From contig CALVBU010000001.1 in NCBI GenBank assembly GCA_944325875.1, positions 345,136 to 409,135 of the forward strand: DNA of 64,000 bases. Reading direction: 5' to 3'. Below, one piece after another: positions 35,588-44,039 of the stretch. The position numbers were made by a program, and so were the translations under genes. This DNA comes from Candidatus Gastranaerophilales bacterium. GTDB taxonomy: Bacteria; Cyanobacteriota; Vampirovibrionia; Gastranaerophilales; Gastranaerophilaceae. How positions within the stretch are numbered: position 1 is the stretch's first letter; the number at the start of each line of letters is the position of its first letter. The notes beneath the pieces are model-generated. The model had not been told where the DNA came from and did not search any database. It saw only the letters and a list, made by a program, of their open reading frames with translations.

Positions 35588-36053
35588 GCCTGATTATAAC
35601 TTAAAAAGCATCTATGAAATCAATTTAGCAGAACTAAAATCTCTTGGGATAAAAAATCTTCTCTTTGATTTGGATAGTACTATTATGGCTTCAAAATCCG
35701 GATGCTATTCAGAAAAGACTTTGCAATGGCTTGAACAGGTAAAAAAAGAGTTTTCGATTGCTGTAATCTCAAACAATCACAACAAAGAATACATTGAAAA
35801 AGTAAAATCTGTATCAGATTTTCCATTGGTTTTCTGTGCTAAAAAACCTGATACAAAAGCTGCAAGAGCTTTTATGGACTCGTGTAGTATGAAATCAGAA
35901 GAAACTGCATTTATCGGCGATAGACCTTTAACTGATGTATGGTGTGGCAAAAAACTAGGCTGCAAAACAATCCTTGTAGATTCAATTTCTGCAGATATTG
36001 AAAAACCGATTGTAAGATTTGCCAGAAAACTTGAAAGATGCTGCATAAGATAG
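35577..36053 (+). CDS. YqeG-family HAD phosphatase
   Basis: A 158-residue HAD subclass IIIA protein. The catalytic motif I is LLFDLDSTIM (Asp-x-Asp), motif II IAVISNN, motif III the Lys of KPDTKAA, and motif IV FIGDRPLTDVWCG. YqeG proteins are phosphatases linked to ribosome-related genes or, in cyanobacteria and plants, to lipid phosphate (PGP) hydrolysis. The start lies within the U32 gene (11-base overlap), so the two are co-translated. Confidence 0.9.
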   Translation: MFLKPDYNLKSIYEINLAELKSLGIKNLLFDLDSTIMASKSGCYSEKTLQWLEQVKKEFSIAVISNNHNKEYIEKVKSVSDFPLVFCAKKPDTKAARAFMDSCSMKSEETAFIGDRPLTDVWCGKKLGCKTILVDSISADIEKPIVRFARKLERCCIR

Positions 36054-36105
36054 CAAAAAATATTTTTCAGTAATTTTATCTCTGCATAACCTAAGGTTTT
36101 AATAA

Positions 36106-37068
36106 ATGAAAATAATAACAACTAATACTGGTGAAGAATATAAAAAACGAAGCTTTATTGTAAATGGAGCAGCCGTAGCTGCAGGCTCCATAGCTTATGC
36201 TACCGGAACAGAAGTACTCAATTACACACTTGGAAGACCTCTTGCAAAAAATATTGTAAAATATAACAAACAAACAGACTCCGTAGAAATAAACAAAGCT
36301 CTAAATTCTATTTTAAGAGATCCAAAAATTACAGATAAAGAAGTTAGAATAATAGACTTTGAAACACTACCGAAAATCAAAAACCCAAATTTCGAAGATT
36401 TTCGTAAAAATCTATATGTCTCAGTTCCTCCAAAATATAAAGACAATGGGAACTATTCAAAGGAAATTTTAGAACAAGAAGAACATGTAATGGATATTTT
36501 AAAAAGATTTTCTCCAAATAGATCAAAATCATTTAAAAGCCTAAATGACTATTTTGCACAAAAATACAGGTATGCTATTCAGGAAGGACAAACAGCTATT
36601 GCAATCCTGCCTAAAAACGATATTTTTGTAAATATAAAAAAACTTCCATCTGCAATCTTTCATGAATTAGGACACATCCTAAACCCTAAAACAAACATTA
36701 TAGCCGCAAGATGCAAAAAAGTTTTACCTTATATAGTCGGAGCAACTCTACTTACCAGAAAAAAAGTTGAGGGTGAAGAATATAAAAATAAGATTGATAA
36801 AACAATCAGTATAGCAAGGAAAAATGCGCCTTTTATCGCAATGGCAGCTCTTATCCCTGTTGTTGGCACAGAGGCTTTAGCATCTTATAAAGGAACACAA
36901 ATTGCAAAACCTTATCTTAGTAAAAAGACCCTAAACGCCTTAACAAAATTACATTTATCAGGGGCTGGAACTTATTTAGTAACCACGGCTGCAACAGGAC
37001 TATCGTTGTGGGGCGCAATGAAAATTAAAGACAAAATATCAGCCCCTGAACTTATTGAATACAATTAA
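36106..37068 (+). CDS. Membrane protein with HExxH zinc-peptidase motif
   Basis: This 320-residue protein of no recognised family has FHELGHIL at about 185-192 (His186, Glu187, His190), the core of zincin metallopeptidases. Hydrophobic segments lie near residues 18-40, 205-220, 245-265 and 285-305, so the active site faces a membrane region. The preceding 150 residues are charged and helical. A downstream third ligand could be Glu in the VEGEEY or GTEALA segment; I cannot choose. It follows yqeG by 52 bases. Peptidase function is inferred from the motif only. Confidence 0.66.
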   Translation: MKIITTNTGEEYKKRSFIVNGAAVAAGSIAYATGTEVLNYTLGRPLAKNIVKYNKQTDSVEINKALNSILRDPKITDKEVRIIDFETLPKIKNPNFEDFRKNLYVSVPPKYKDNGNYSKEILEQEEHVMDILKRFSPNRSKSFKSLNDYFAQKYRYAIQEGQTAIAILPKNDIFVNIKKLPSAIFHELGHILNPKTNIIAARCKKVLPYIVGATLLTRKKVEGEEYKNKIDKTISIARKNAPFIAMAALIPVVGTEALASYKGTQIAKPYLSKKTLNALTKLHLSGAGTYLVTTAATGLSLWGAMKIKDKISAPELIEYN

Positions 37069-37106
37069 AAATTTATGTTAAAATTCTCATACAAAGGGAG
37101 AAGAGT

Positions 37107-37664
37107 ATGAGCGAAAAAGAAAAAATGATTAACGGGGAAAAATATAACCCGATGGTACCTGAACTTATTCAAGCAAGAACAAGAGCAAAAGAATTATGCC
37201 AAAAATATAACAGCCTTCCTCAAGACTCAAAAGATGAGAAAAACAATATTTTGAAAGAACTTTTTGGAAAAACTAAAAATTCAATTATTATTGAACAGAA
37301 CTTCTTTTGCGATTACGGATTCAATATCGAATGTGGAGAAAACTTCTATATTAACCACAATTGCGTAATTCTTGATTGCGCTAAAGTTAAGTTCGGTGAT
37401 AACGTTTTCATAGGACCCAACTGTGGATTCTATACACCTAATCATCCCCTTACCGCAAAAGAAAGAAATACGTTTATCGAATCAGCAAAACCAATTACAG
37501 TCGGAGATAACGTATGGTTTGGGGGAAATGTTGTTGTATTACCGGGAGTCACTATCGGTAATAATACGGTAATCGGTGCTGGAAGTGTTGTAACTAAAGA
37601 TATTCCCGACAACGTAGTAGCCGTCGGGAATCCTTGTAAGGTTATAAAACATATTGAGCAATAA
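37107..37664 (+). CDS. Maltose/galactoside-type O-acetyltransferase (left-handed beta helix)
   Basis: The 185-residue product matches the Maa/LacA family, which transfers acetyl from acetyl-CoA to sugar hydroxyls. The N-terminal cap (KEKMINGEKYNPMVPEL) is the Maa signature; hexapeptide repeats follow (IECGENFYINHNCVILD, VKFGDNVFIGPNCGFYTPNHP with the catalytic His, ITVGDNVWFGGNVVVLPGVTIG, NTVIGAGSVVTKDIPDNVVAVGNPCKVI). AAGGGAGAAG gives a good ribosome site. Confidence 0.92.
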   Translation: MSEKEKMINGEKYNPMVPELIQARTRAKELCQKYNSLPQDSKDEKNNILKELFGKTKNSIIIEQNFFCDYGFNIECGENFYINHNCVILDCAKVKFGDNVFIGPNCGFYTPNHPLTAKERNTFIESAKPITVGDNVWFGGNVVVLPGVTIGNNTVIGAGSVVTKDIPDNVVAVGNPCKVIKHIEQ

Positions 37665-37667
37665 ATT

Positions 37668-37973
37668 TTATATCTTAATTAAAAGAAATTTACTGTCTTT
37701 ATTTGCTAAAACTTTATGTTGAGCATCTTTTTTGAACATCAAAATTTCACCCTTTTCAACCTTAAATTTTTCAGCGTCAAAATGAAGTTCAATTTCTCCA
37801 TCAAGCACATATACTGCAGCATCACTTATTGAAGTATGGGTATCAATAATTTCCTCTTTTTTGAGTGAAATTATTGCAAGACTACTATCTCCATTTTCCA
37901 TCAACAATTTTCGTTCAAACTTTTCAGATTTTGAATCTACAATATCCTTTGCTTTCAAAACATTATAAAACAT
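37668..37973 (-). CDS. Small cupin-domain protein
   Basis: About 101 residues forming one cupin barrel: an N-terminal strand region, then THTSISDAAVYVLDGEIELHFDAEKFKVEKGEILMFKKDAQHKVLA. One of the usual metal-binding His is present in DTHTS and one in AQHKV, but motif 1 lacks the second His and Glu, so metal binding may be weak. The ATG 37973 has AAGGAGAG upstream. It ends three bases from the convergent acetyltransferase stop. Confidence 0.85.
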   Translation of the reverse strand: MFYNVLKAKDIVDSKSEKFERKLLMENGDSSLAIISLKKEEIIDTHTSISDAAVYVLDGEIELHFDAEKFKVEKGEILMFKKDAQHKVLANKDSKFLLIKI

Positions 37974-38050
37974 ATATCTCTCCTTATATTTAGTAACAAC
38001 CACATTTTATAAGGTGGAATTAAAAATTTCATTCTACAAAAAGAGAATCT

Positions 38051-38812
38051 TTATCTATGTTTGAAAAAAGAACACAACTTTTTGATTAAACTTGTTATTG
38101 CAAATTTTCGTTTATAAGGCGCAACAGCACATCCGGGATCAATCAAATACAATTTTCCATCAGGAGTTTTTCCAAACTGAGCTTTGTTAAGGTATTCCTC
38201 ATCAGCAGTAAAACCTATATAATCCCTTACCGTATAACCTTTTTCTCTTATATAATTTATAAATTCTTTTAACTCGTTATCTGTTATATTTTCATTAGAG
38301 ACTTTTGCTTCTAAATAATAATAAACTCCGTTTTTATTTCCGGTTTTTTCTATTGGCAAATCAAAATCATCAGGTTTCCTACCATTTGGGAAATGCTGAT
38401 ATGGAGTAACTTTCAAAATTTTACCATCCTCAGTTTCAAACGCAAAAGCAAAAGCTCCTATACCCTCCAAAGATTTCACTCTATGCTCAGATAAATTTTT
38501 CATTTGTTTCAGATTTTCACTCATATAGCTCAATTCATCCATTGTATGCAAATTCCTCAAAATAGCACTTTTTAGTAAAACATCATCAGAGTTTACAATA
38601 CTGTCAAAAACTTCCCAAACAGGCACAGGCTTTCTTAAATATATTTTTTTCAAATCACCATTTGAAATATCGATATCATAATCAGCTATACAAGGATTAT
38701 TTTTCTTAAATTGATCCAGATTAATATGATTAGAGTTTTGGTTGTATTTATTACCAAATCTAACAGAACTTTTAGAATTATTTATTGTTGCTGTTGTTAA
38801 ACAAACTTTCAT
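38051..38812 (-). CDS. Protein of unknown function with protein-kinase-like motifs
   Basis: A 253-residue protein of no assigned family. Residues 117-125 (GIGAFAFAF) look like a glycine loop, 131-135 (KILKV) like the lysine strand, and 221-227 (YLIDPGC, Asp225) like the metal-binding Asp of a kinase fold. The order and spacing fit a small kinase-like domain, but no HRD-type catalytic loop is clear. The N-terminus has SSVRFGN (Phe19-Gly-Asn), a variant of the F-x-G motif. The C-terminus is basic. A kinase or phosphotransferase fold is my inference. Confidence 0.6.
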   Translation of the reverse strand: MKVCLTTATINNSKSSVRFGNKYNQNSNHINLDQFKKNNPCIADYDIDISNGDLKKIYLRKPVPVWEVFDSIVNSDDVLLKSAILRNLHTMDELSYMSENLKQMKNLSEHRVKSLEGIGAFAFAFETEDGKILKVTPYQHFPNGRKPDDFDLPIEKTGNKNGVYYYLEAKVSNENITDNELKEFINYIREKGYTVRDYIGFTADEEYLNKAQFGKTPDGKLYLIDPGCAVAPYKRKFAITSLIKKLCSFFKHR

Positions 38813-38957
38813 ACTTATACAATGCGCATAAATAAAAATTTTGCTATTTTCACATAACGCAAAAAAATCTTTTTATGCACTTTAAAGCATAAGAAATTAG
38901 AACAATTTTCAAAATAGAAAATCTTACGTACTACTGAGAAACAAAGACAACATAAAT

Positions 38958-39506
38958 ATGCTAAACACTCACTTAAAATACCCCCCAATAAGAAATAAAG
39001 CAGTAAAAGAGCTTCCAAAAGCGTTAATATACCATCAACTAAAAACTCCTCAAGACAGATTTATTCTTTTTCCTACAAACAAATCTGAATTCGGCAGGAT
39101 AGTAATTATGGAATGCGCAAAAGAGTTTATAACCAGAAAAGACATTGGTTACACAGAATCTTTATGCATAGATAAACTAATCTCAACTTGCCGCGGTAAG
39201 GGATATGGTACTGCAATGTTAGATTTTGCAAAATTTTATAGCAAAAAAACTGGATGCAACGGATTTTTTCATCTTTTTGCAGACGGTTGCTACAATCCCC
39301 ACAGATTACCTCATATTTTTTATAGAAAATATGGAATGAGCACGCTTAACCCTAAAATTGATAAAAGACTCGACAAACTAATCGCTAAAAAACAAAATGC
39401 TACATATAAAGATTTCGATACCGAAAAGATGTACTACCCTCCTATCAAACATCCGGAATCTAAACTCAAACAAATAATAAATAAAATGTTTAAGTATTTT
39501 AAATAA
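38958..39506 (+). CDS. GNAT-like acetyltransferase
   Basis: The 182-residue product carries the acetyl-CoA binding motif A, CRGKGYGTAMLDFAKFYSKKTGCNGFFHL, with the Arg/Gly-x-Gly-x-Gly/Ala pyrophosphate loop. An N-terminal strand region (RFILFPTNKSEFGRIVIMECAK) precedes it. The rest is Lys- and Tyr-rich and may give substrate choice. It is divergent from the kinase-like gene. Substrate unknown; it resembles small lineage-specific GNAT proteins. Confidence 0.72.
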   Translation: MLNTHLKYPPIRNKAVKELPKALIYHQLKTPQDRFILFPTNKSEFGRIVIMECAKEFITRKDIGYTESLCIDKLISTCRGKGYGTAMLDFAKFYSKKTGCNGFFHLFADGCYNPHRLPHIFYRKYGMSTLNPKIDKRLDKLIAKKQNATYKDFDTEKMYYPPIKHPESKLKQIINKMFKYFK

Positions 39507-39587
39507 ACATCTTATACAAATTAAAATAATACATAAACCAACATATTAGAGCTTTATCCCCCTCCAATATACCCTAATTAATAAATA

Positions 39588-39621
39588 AAAAAAATAACAG
39601 GGTATTAAACCTGTTATTTTT
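39588..39621. terminator. Bidirectional terminator between GNAT gene and tRNA
   Basis: AAAATAACAGG at 39591-39601 pairs with CCTGTTATTTT at 39610-39620, with A and T runs outside. On the minus strand it ends the tRNA transcript, and on the plus strand the GNAT gene. Confidence 0.85.
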
Positions 39622-39623
39622 AA

Positions 39624-39695
<72 letters not shown>

Positions 39696-39776
39696 GCAAC
39701 TATTTAATTTTTCATAACTATGAAACCTCTACTTATAAAGCTCTCAAAGTCACTTTATTAACTTATCATTAAAACT

Positions 39777-40841
39777 CTAAAAAATCAAGAGTTTTTCTGT
39801 ACTGTTTTTTATAGGTTCATCCACGATACTATTTGCTGCAATTACAACAGATGACAAATTAGAATTGATCTTTGCACCTGATGCCACAATACTATTCTCT
39901 ATTACAACATTGTCTTTAATCACAACATCATCCCAGATTATACTATCTTTTATAGTTACATTTTTACCTATAGAACAATTTTTACCAATAGTAGAATGGC
40001 CTAAAAATATCACATCAGAATTAATATTTGATTCTGAAATATATAAACCTTCACCACTGTTTTCAACTTTTCCATGTTCAAAATGACATTGACCTTCAAA
40101 CAGGTCATGCATTGATTGAACGTATTGATCAATTGTTCCAATATCTGTCCAATAATCTTTTATTTCGAATGTATTAATTTCTCTGCAAGACAATAACCTT
40201 GGAAATACATTTTTAGCAAAATCATAAAAAGTATCTGCCGGTATAAAATCAAAAATCTTGTAATTAAAAATATAAATTCCTGTATTTATAAAACTACTTT
40301 TAGCTTCTTCTATCTTAGGTTTTTCCTGAAATTCCGTAATAAATCCATCATCATCAGTTACAACTACACCAAAGTGAGAAACTTCTGATAAAGGAATCTT
40401 TTTAATTCCGATTGTTGCAATAGCACCGGATTTTCTATGGACATCAAGTCCAGCCTGCAAATCAGCATCAGATAACCCATCAGCAGATAAAACTATAAAA
40501 TCCTCACCTTGCTCAAAGAAATACTGGCATTTTTTCAAACCACCTGCAGTACCAGAAAGTGTTTCTTCTTTTATATAATCAAAATTTATACCATAACGAT
40601 TATTCTTACAAGCAGATATTATCTGGTCTGCAAGATAATATGTATTCGCAACAACATCCCTTACTCCGATTCTCGACAATTTGTCTAAAAGAATTTCCAT
40701 AACAGGACGGTTACATACCGGCACTAGAGGCTTTGGAACATACTTGGTTAATGGATCTAATCGACTTCCTACCCCTGCTGCCATAATCATGGCTTTTAAA
40801 TTTTTATCACTCTTATTATCCATTTCTTCTAATTTTGCCAT
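39777..40841 (-). CDS. NDP-sugar pyrophosphorylase (nucleotidyltransferase plus beta helix)
   Basis: The 354-residue protein couples a sugar 1-phosphate to a nucleotide. The N-terminal Rossmann domain has AMIMAAGVGSRLDPLTKYVPKPLVPV (nucleotide loop and Lys), then GTAGGLKKC, LSADGLSD with the metal-binding Asp, EFQEKP, and DYWTDIGT. From about residue 262 there are hexapeptide repeats of a left-handed beta helix (STIGKNCSIGKNVTIKDSIIW), as in GlmU/Mpg1-type enzymes. It could make GDP-mannose or dTDP/UDP-glucose. Two starts, at 40841 and 40823, are possible; the second has a GAAGA site. Confidence 0.88.
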   Translation of the reverse strand: MAKLEEMDNKSDKNLKAMIMAAGVGSRLDPLTKYVPKPLVPVCNRPVMEILLDKLSRIGVRDVVANTYYLADQIISACKNNRYGINFDYIKEETLSGTAGGLKKCQYFFEQGEDFIVLSADGLSDADLQAGLDVHRKSGAIATIGIKKIPLSEVSHFGVVVTDDDGFITEFQEKPKIEEAKSSFINTGIYIFNYKIFDFIPADTFYDFAKNVFPRLLSCREINTFEIKDYWTDIGTIDQYVQSMHDLFEGQCHFEHGKVENSGEGLYISESNINSDVIFLGHSTIGKNCSIGKNVTIKDSIIWDDVVIKDNVVIENSIVASGAKINSNLSSVVIAANSIVDEPIKNSTEKLLIF

Positions 40842-40871
40842 GAATATATTTATTTTGCAACCTTATAACTA

Positions 40872-40900
40872 TTGTAAAATTTTTATTAGCGTTATATAAT
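40872..40900 (+). promoter_or_regulatory. Predicted promoter of tRNA-Lys
   Basis: TTGTAA at 40872-40877 and TATAAT at 40895-40900 with a 17-base spacer; transcription would begin about 10 bases before the tRNA. Confidence 0.72.
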
Positions 40901-40916
40901 CATAAAGTAATCGTTA

Positions 40917-40989
<73 letters not shown>

Positions 40990-40990
40990 T

Positions 40991-41027
40991 AAAAAAAGAC
41001 TTTCTTTTAATCAGAAAGTCTTTTTTT
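40991..41027. terminator. Bidirectional terminator after tRNA-Lys
   Basis: A perfect 15-base inverted repeat, AAAAAAAGACTTTCT with its complement, around a seven-base loop. It ends tRNA-Lys on plus and the 41038 gene on minus. Confidence 0.93.
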
Positions 41028-41037
41028 ATTATTTTTA

Positions 41038-41982
41038 TTAAGCTGCAACATTTAGGTTTTGTTTACCTGCGGAAAGTTGCTGTTTGTTTGTTGCTGTTGC
41101 AAAAGTCTCTAGTTGTACGTTATGTTTGTCTAGGTGTTTAGCAATTTTTAGGGGATCGACAACTTCTTTATTTCCGTTATTAAGAATAATTTTTACAACT
41201 TTACCATCTTTTATCTCATATTTATTATTATTTGCAGGATTTAAATATGTACCGTTTTTAATCTTTTTTGTAGTGGCTTCGGCTTTGGCTACATTTGTTG
41301 CAACAGTTTCTAACTTTTCACCACCTTTTGAATTATTAACGATCGAATTCTTTTCTGCGCGTTCTTTAGCATTTTGAGTTTTTATACTATTATTTTTTGC
41401 ATTTTGTTTTTGCGTCATAGGACGAAATGCTATTTCTGCATCATAAGCCTTTTGTTGAGCTTCAGTTACAACATCATCTACAGAATTTTCTACAAGTTTT
41501 TTAGTGTTACCTTTAACATGCTTTGTATCAATATTTGTTATTATTTCAGCTTCTCTTGCATTAGTTATAGGGTTGCTTGCTCCTGTAACCGATGTATTTT
41601 TAATTTGATTTCGTTGAGCGTTTGTCAAAACATCTTGAGCTTTACCTTTTGCTTTATTTACGGTTTTATTAGCAGTATTCAAAACTTCTTTTGCTGCACC
41701 TTTGGTAAAAAAGCCTTTAATTTTGTTAAAATATTTACCAGTCAAAAAAGCACCTGTAGCAATTAATAATGGCAATAAAACCGAATTGCCTGAAGATTCT
41801 TTTTCTTCTGATTTATCTGCGACAACCTTTTTATCAGAATTACCACTAAATGCAACAGAATCACTTGGTGTAGAAGATGATTTATAAACATTATTAAAAT
41901 AACTTTGCGCTAAAAAATCATCCTTATAGGCTGAATAATTATTATACACACCATACCCAACATTTGAAACACCATCAACCAT
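41038..41982 (-). CDS. Membrane-anchored low-complexity protein with F-x-G motif
   Basis: The ATG at 41982 is used; the TTG at 42000 adds six residues. The 314-residue protein starts with a Tyr/Asn-rich segment and VAFSGN (Phe45-Ser-Gly47), then an acidic linker, one transmembrane helix at about 68-84 (VLLPLLIATGAFLTGKYF), and a long Lys/Asn/Ala-rich helical region with little hydrophobic core. A short beta unit near 245-270 (TYLNPANNNKYEIKDGKVVKI) is repeated in style in many secreted proteins. No family is recognised. It may be a surface or envelope tether. Confidence 0.68.
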   Translation of the reverse strand: MVDGVSNVGYGVYNNYSAYKDDFLAQSYFNNVYKSSSTPSDSVAFSGNSDKKVVADKSEEKESSGNSVLLPLLIATGAFLTGKYFNKIKGFFTKGAAKEVLNTANKTVNKAKGKAQDVLTNAQRNQIKNTSVTGASNPITNAREAEIITNIDTKHVKGNTKKLVENSVDDVVTEAQQKAYDAEIAFRPMTQKQNAKNNSIKTQNAKERAEKNSIVNNSKGGEKLETVATNVAKAEATTKKIKNGTYLNPANNNKYEIKDGKVVKIILNNGNKEVVDPLKIAKHLDKHNVQLETFATATNKQQLSAGKQNLNVAA

Positions 41983-42075
41983 ATAACATAACCTTTCCAA
42001 ATTAACCTACAATAATATAAACAATTTTTACTCGAAAAAATTGCCTAATTAATTAAAAAACTTATTAAAAGATCT

Positions 42076-43350
42076 TTACATTAAACTATTCATAAGAGTT
42101 TCAAATTCTGGGAAAGAAATATCCACCCAATCAAACTCTCTAATTAAAATTTCTTTTTTGCATATCAAACCGGCTACATACAAGCTCATTGCAAGCCTAT
42201 GATCATGGTATGTATCCACTTCAACTCCACCGTTTAGGGAAGTTTTCCCATTTATTATAAATCCATCCTCAGTTGCGGTAATATCTGCACCCACTTTTTT
42301 TAGTTCATTGACTATTGCAGAAATTCTATCTGTTTCTTTATTTCTCAAATCTTCTGCATCTTTAATAATCGTAGTACCTTCAGCTTGTGTTGCAAGGACC
42401 GCAATTACAGGCAATTCATCGATTAATTTTGGTATAATTTCACCCTCTATTGTACAAGCTTTTAATTCAGAATACTTAACTCTCACATCACCTACAAGTT
42501 CTCCTGATACAACTTGTTCATCCAGAATTTCAATATTACCGCCCATTTTTTTAAGTACTTCTAAAATTCCAGTTCTGGTTGGATTCAAACCTACATTTTT
42601 AAGGACTACATCAGAATTTGGAACAATTGATGCTGCAGCCATAAAAAATGCAGCAGAAGAAATATCACCAACAACAGAAATCTCACGAGGCTCCAGAATT
42701 GAAGGCCTAATCTTTGTTATAACACCATCTGAAAAAATATCAGCATTCATATATTCAAGCATCAATTCCGTATGATTTCTTGATAAATAAGGCTCTTTAT
42801 AAACAGTCTCGCCCTCTGCATGCAATCCTGCTAAAAGCATACAAGATTTTACCTGAGCCGAAGCAATACTTGAAGAATATTCAATACCTACGAGTTGTGC
42901 GGAATCAATTTGAATAGGAGCACAATTATTAATCGCAGAAATTTTTGCACCCATTAAAGAAAGAGGCTCAATAACCCTTTTCATAGGACGTTTTGATAAA
43001 CTTTCATCACCAACTAATGTAGAACTAAATGGTTGGCCTGCCAAGATACCACACATTAATCTCATTGTAGTACCGGAATTACCACAATCAAGAACATCAT
43101 TCAAAGGTTTTAACTTTCCTGTCGAATTAACAATAATTGTATTTTCATCTATATTTTGAATATCAACACCCAAATCTCGAAAAATAGAAAGTGTCGACAT
43201 TGGATCTTTTGCCTTTGAACAATTTCTAATAACAGATTTCCCCTCAGCTAAAGATGCAAACATCAATGCTCTATGAGATATTGACTTATCCGAAGGTATT
43301 ATAATTGAACCTTTTAAATTTTGATTAATAGCAGGTGTAACATTTTTCAT
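42076..43350 (-). CDS. aroA: 3-phosphoshikimate 1-carboxyvinyltransferase
   Basis: AroA (EPSP synthase) joins shikimate 3-phosphate and PEP in the shikimate pathway. The protein has SIIIPSDKSISHRALMFASLAEG with the catalytic Lys and the Ser-His-Arg, DCGNSGTTMRLMCGILA, and the later RNKETDRISAIVNELKKVGAD and DHRLAMSL motifs. About 424 residues from ATG 43350 is the usual length. It appears to be the sensitive class I-like pattern but I do not assign herbicide response. It is alone, not with other aro genes. Confidence 0.95.
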   Translation of the reverse strand: MKNVTPAINQNLKGSIIIPSDKSISHRALMFASLAEGKSVIRNCSKAKDPMSTLSIFRDLGVDIQNIDENTIIVNSTGKLKPLNDVLDCGNSGTTMRLMCGILAGQPFSSTLVGDESLSKRPMKRVIEPLSLMGAKISAINNCAPIQIDSAQLVGIEYSSSIASAQVKSCMLLAGLHAEGETVYKEPYLSRNHTELMLEYMNADIFSDGVITKIRPSILEPREISVVGDISSAAFFMAAASIVPNSDVVLKNVGLNPTRTGILEVLKKMGGNIEILDEQVVSGELVGDVRVKYSELKACTIEGEIIPKLIDELPVIAVLATQAEGTTIIKDAEDLRNKETDRISAIVNELKKVGADITATEDGFIINGKTSLNGGVEVDTYHDHRLAMSLYVAGLICKKEILIREFDWVDISFPEFETLMNSLM

Positions 43351-43403
43351 AGAATTAATTTTACCACATAACAAAATATAGAAAAGAGAAAAAGTTCAGA
43401 CTA

Positions 43404-43432
43404 TTTACAATAATCAATGCTTACTGTAGAAT
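43404..43432 (+). promoter_or_regulatory. Predicted promoter of tRNA-Ser/tRNA-Gln
   Basis: TTTACA at 43404-43409 and TAGAAT at 43427-43432 with a 17-base spacer, 27 bases before tRNA-Ser. Confidence 0.65.
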
Positions 43433-43459
43433 ATAAAAGAGCACATGTATAAACACCAA

Positions 43460-43546
43460 GGAGAGGTGTCCGAGGGGCTTAAGGTGCAATCTTGGAAAGG
43501 TTGTGTGGGGGCAACTCCACCGTGGGTTCGAATCCCACCCTCTCTG
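43460..43546 (+). tRNA. tRNA-Ser (GGA)
   Basis: An 87-base class II tRNA with acceptor GGAGAGG/CCTCTCT, anticodon stem CAATC/GGTTG with loop TTGGAAA (anticodon GGA), a long variable arm (TGGGGGCAACTCCA), and T arm GTGGGTTCGAATCCCAC. Discriminator G is normal for Ser. Sixteen bases separate it from tRNA-Gln. Confidence 0.95.
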
Positions 43547-43562
43547 AATTAAAATAATATAA

Positions 43563-43633
43563 TCCCGGATCGTCTAGTGGCAGGACTGAAGATTCTGGCT
43601 CTTCCAACGGTGGTTCGAATCCATCTCCGGGAA
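43563..43633 (+). tRNA. tRNA-Gln (CTG)
   Basis: A 71-base cloverleaf: acceptor TCCCGGA/TCCGGGA, D arm GTCTAGTGGCAGGAC, anticodon stem GAAGA/TCTTC with loop TTCTGGC (anticodon CTG), T arm TGGTTCGAATCCA. It is co-transcribed with tRNA-Ser. Confidence 0.93.
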
Positions 43634-43644
43634 TTTTTCCTAAT

Positions 43645-43713
43645 ATACTATTTGAACCCGATTATTTGTATTTATTTCAATTGATAGAGTTCCTCAAATA
43701 GTATGTTTTTTTT
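43645..43713 (+). terminator. Terminator-like long-loop hairpin after tRNA-Gln
   Basis: ATACTATTTGA (43645-43655) and TCAAATAGTAT (43694-43704) are exact complements separated by 38 bases, followed by G and eight T. It can end the tRNA transcript; the long loop is unusual. Confidence 0.6.
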
Positions 43714-44039
43714 GTGGTCTCTTCAGCAGAATTCTTTACAGTCTAACTCTAATATTATATAACAATATTGCAAAACTAAATTTTTGTAATATTGTTATTC
43801 ATTGTATGTGTTTTTTGATATAATATTAACGTTGCATATCGTAACAAACCAAAAGACTTAACATTATGAATTATTTTCAGCAAGCCATTGATCTTATAAG
43901 TGGCAAAGACCCTTTGAAAATTTATTAAATAAATTCCAATTTATCTGCACAATAAACTACATAAGATTAGTTATTGTAAACAAGAAAAATTTATTTACAT
44001 CTTTATGCAAAAAAAGTTTTGTTTGTTTTTTATCTTAAT
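43714..44039. other. Non-coding spacer with strong hairpin and a 20-codon ORF
   Basis: No gene of normal size is seen. A hairpin at 43761-43796 (AACAATATTGCAAAA with TTTTGTAATATTGTT, one mismatch that is a G-U pair in RNA) has no U tail. A TATAAT lies at 43819-43824. A 20-codon ORF at 43866-43928 (MNYFQQAIDLISGKDPLKIY) has no ribosome site and might be a gene remnant. Confidence 0.35.

Noticed and set aside
41374..41766. Plus-strand ORF opposite the 41038 gene
   Set aside because: It is Cys/Phe/Ile-rich without a ribosome site and mirrors the Lys/Asn-rich minus-strand gene; an antisense artefact.
42308..42775. 155-codon plus-strand ORF within aroA
   Set aside because: It lies fully antisense to a well-conserved enzyme and has no ribosome site or recognisable domain.
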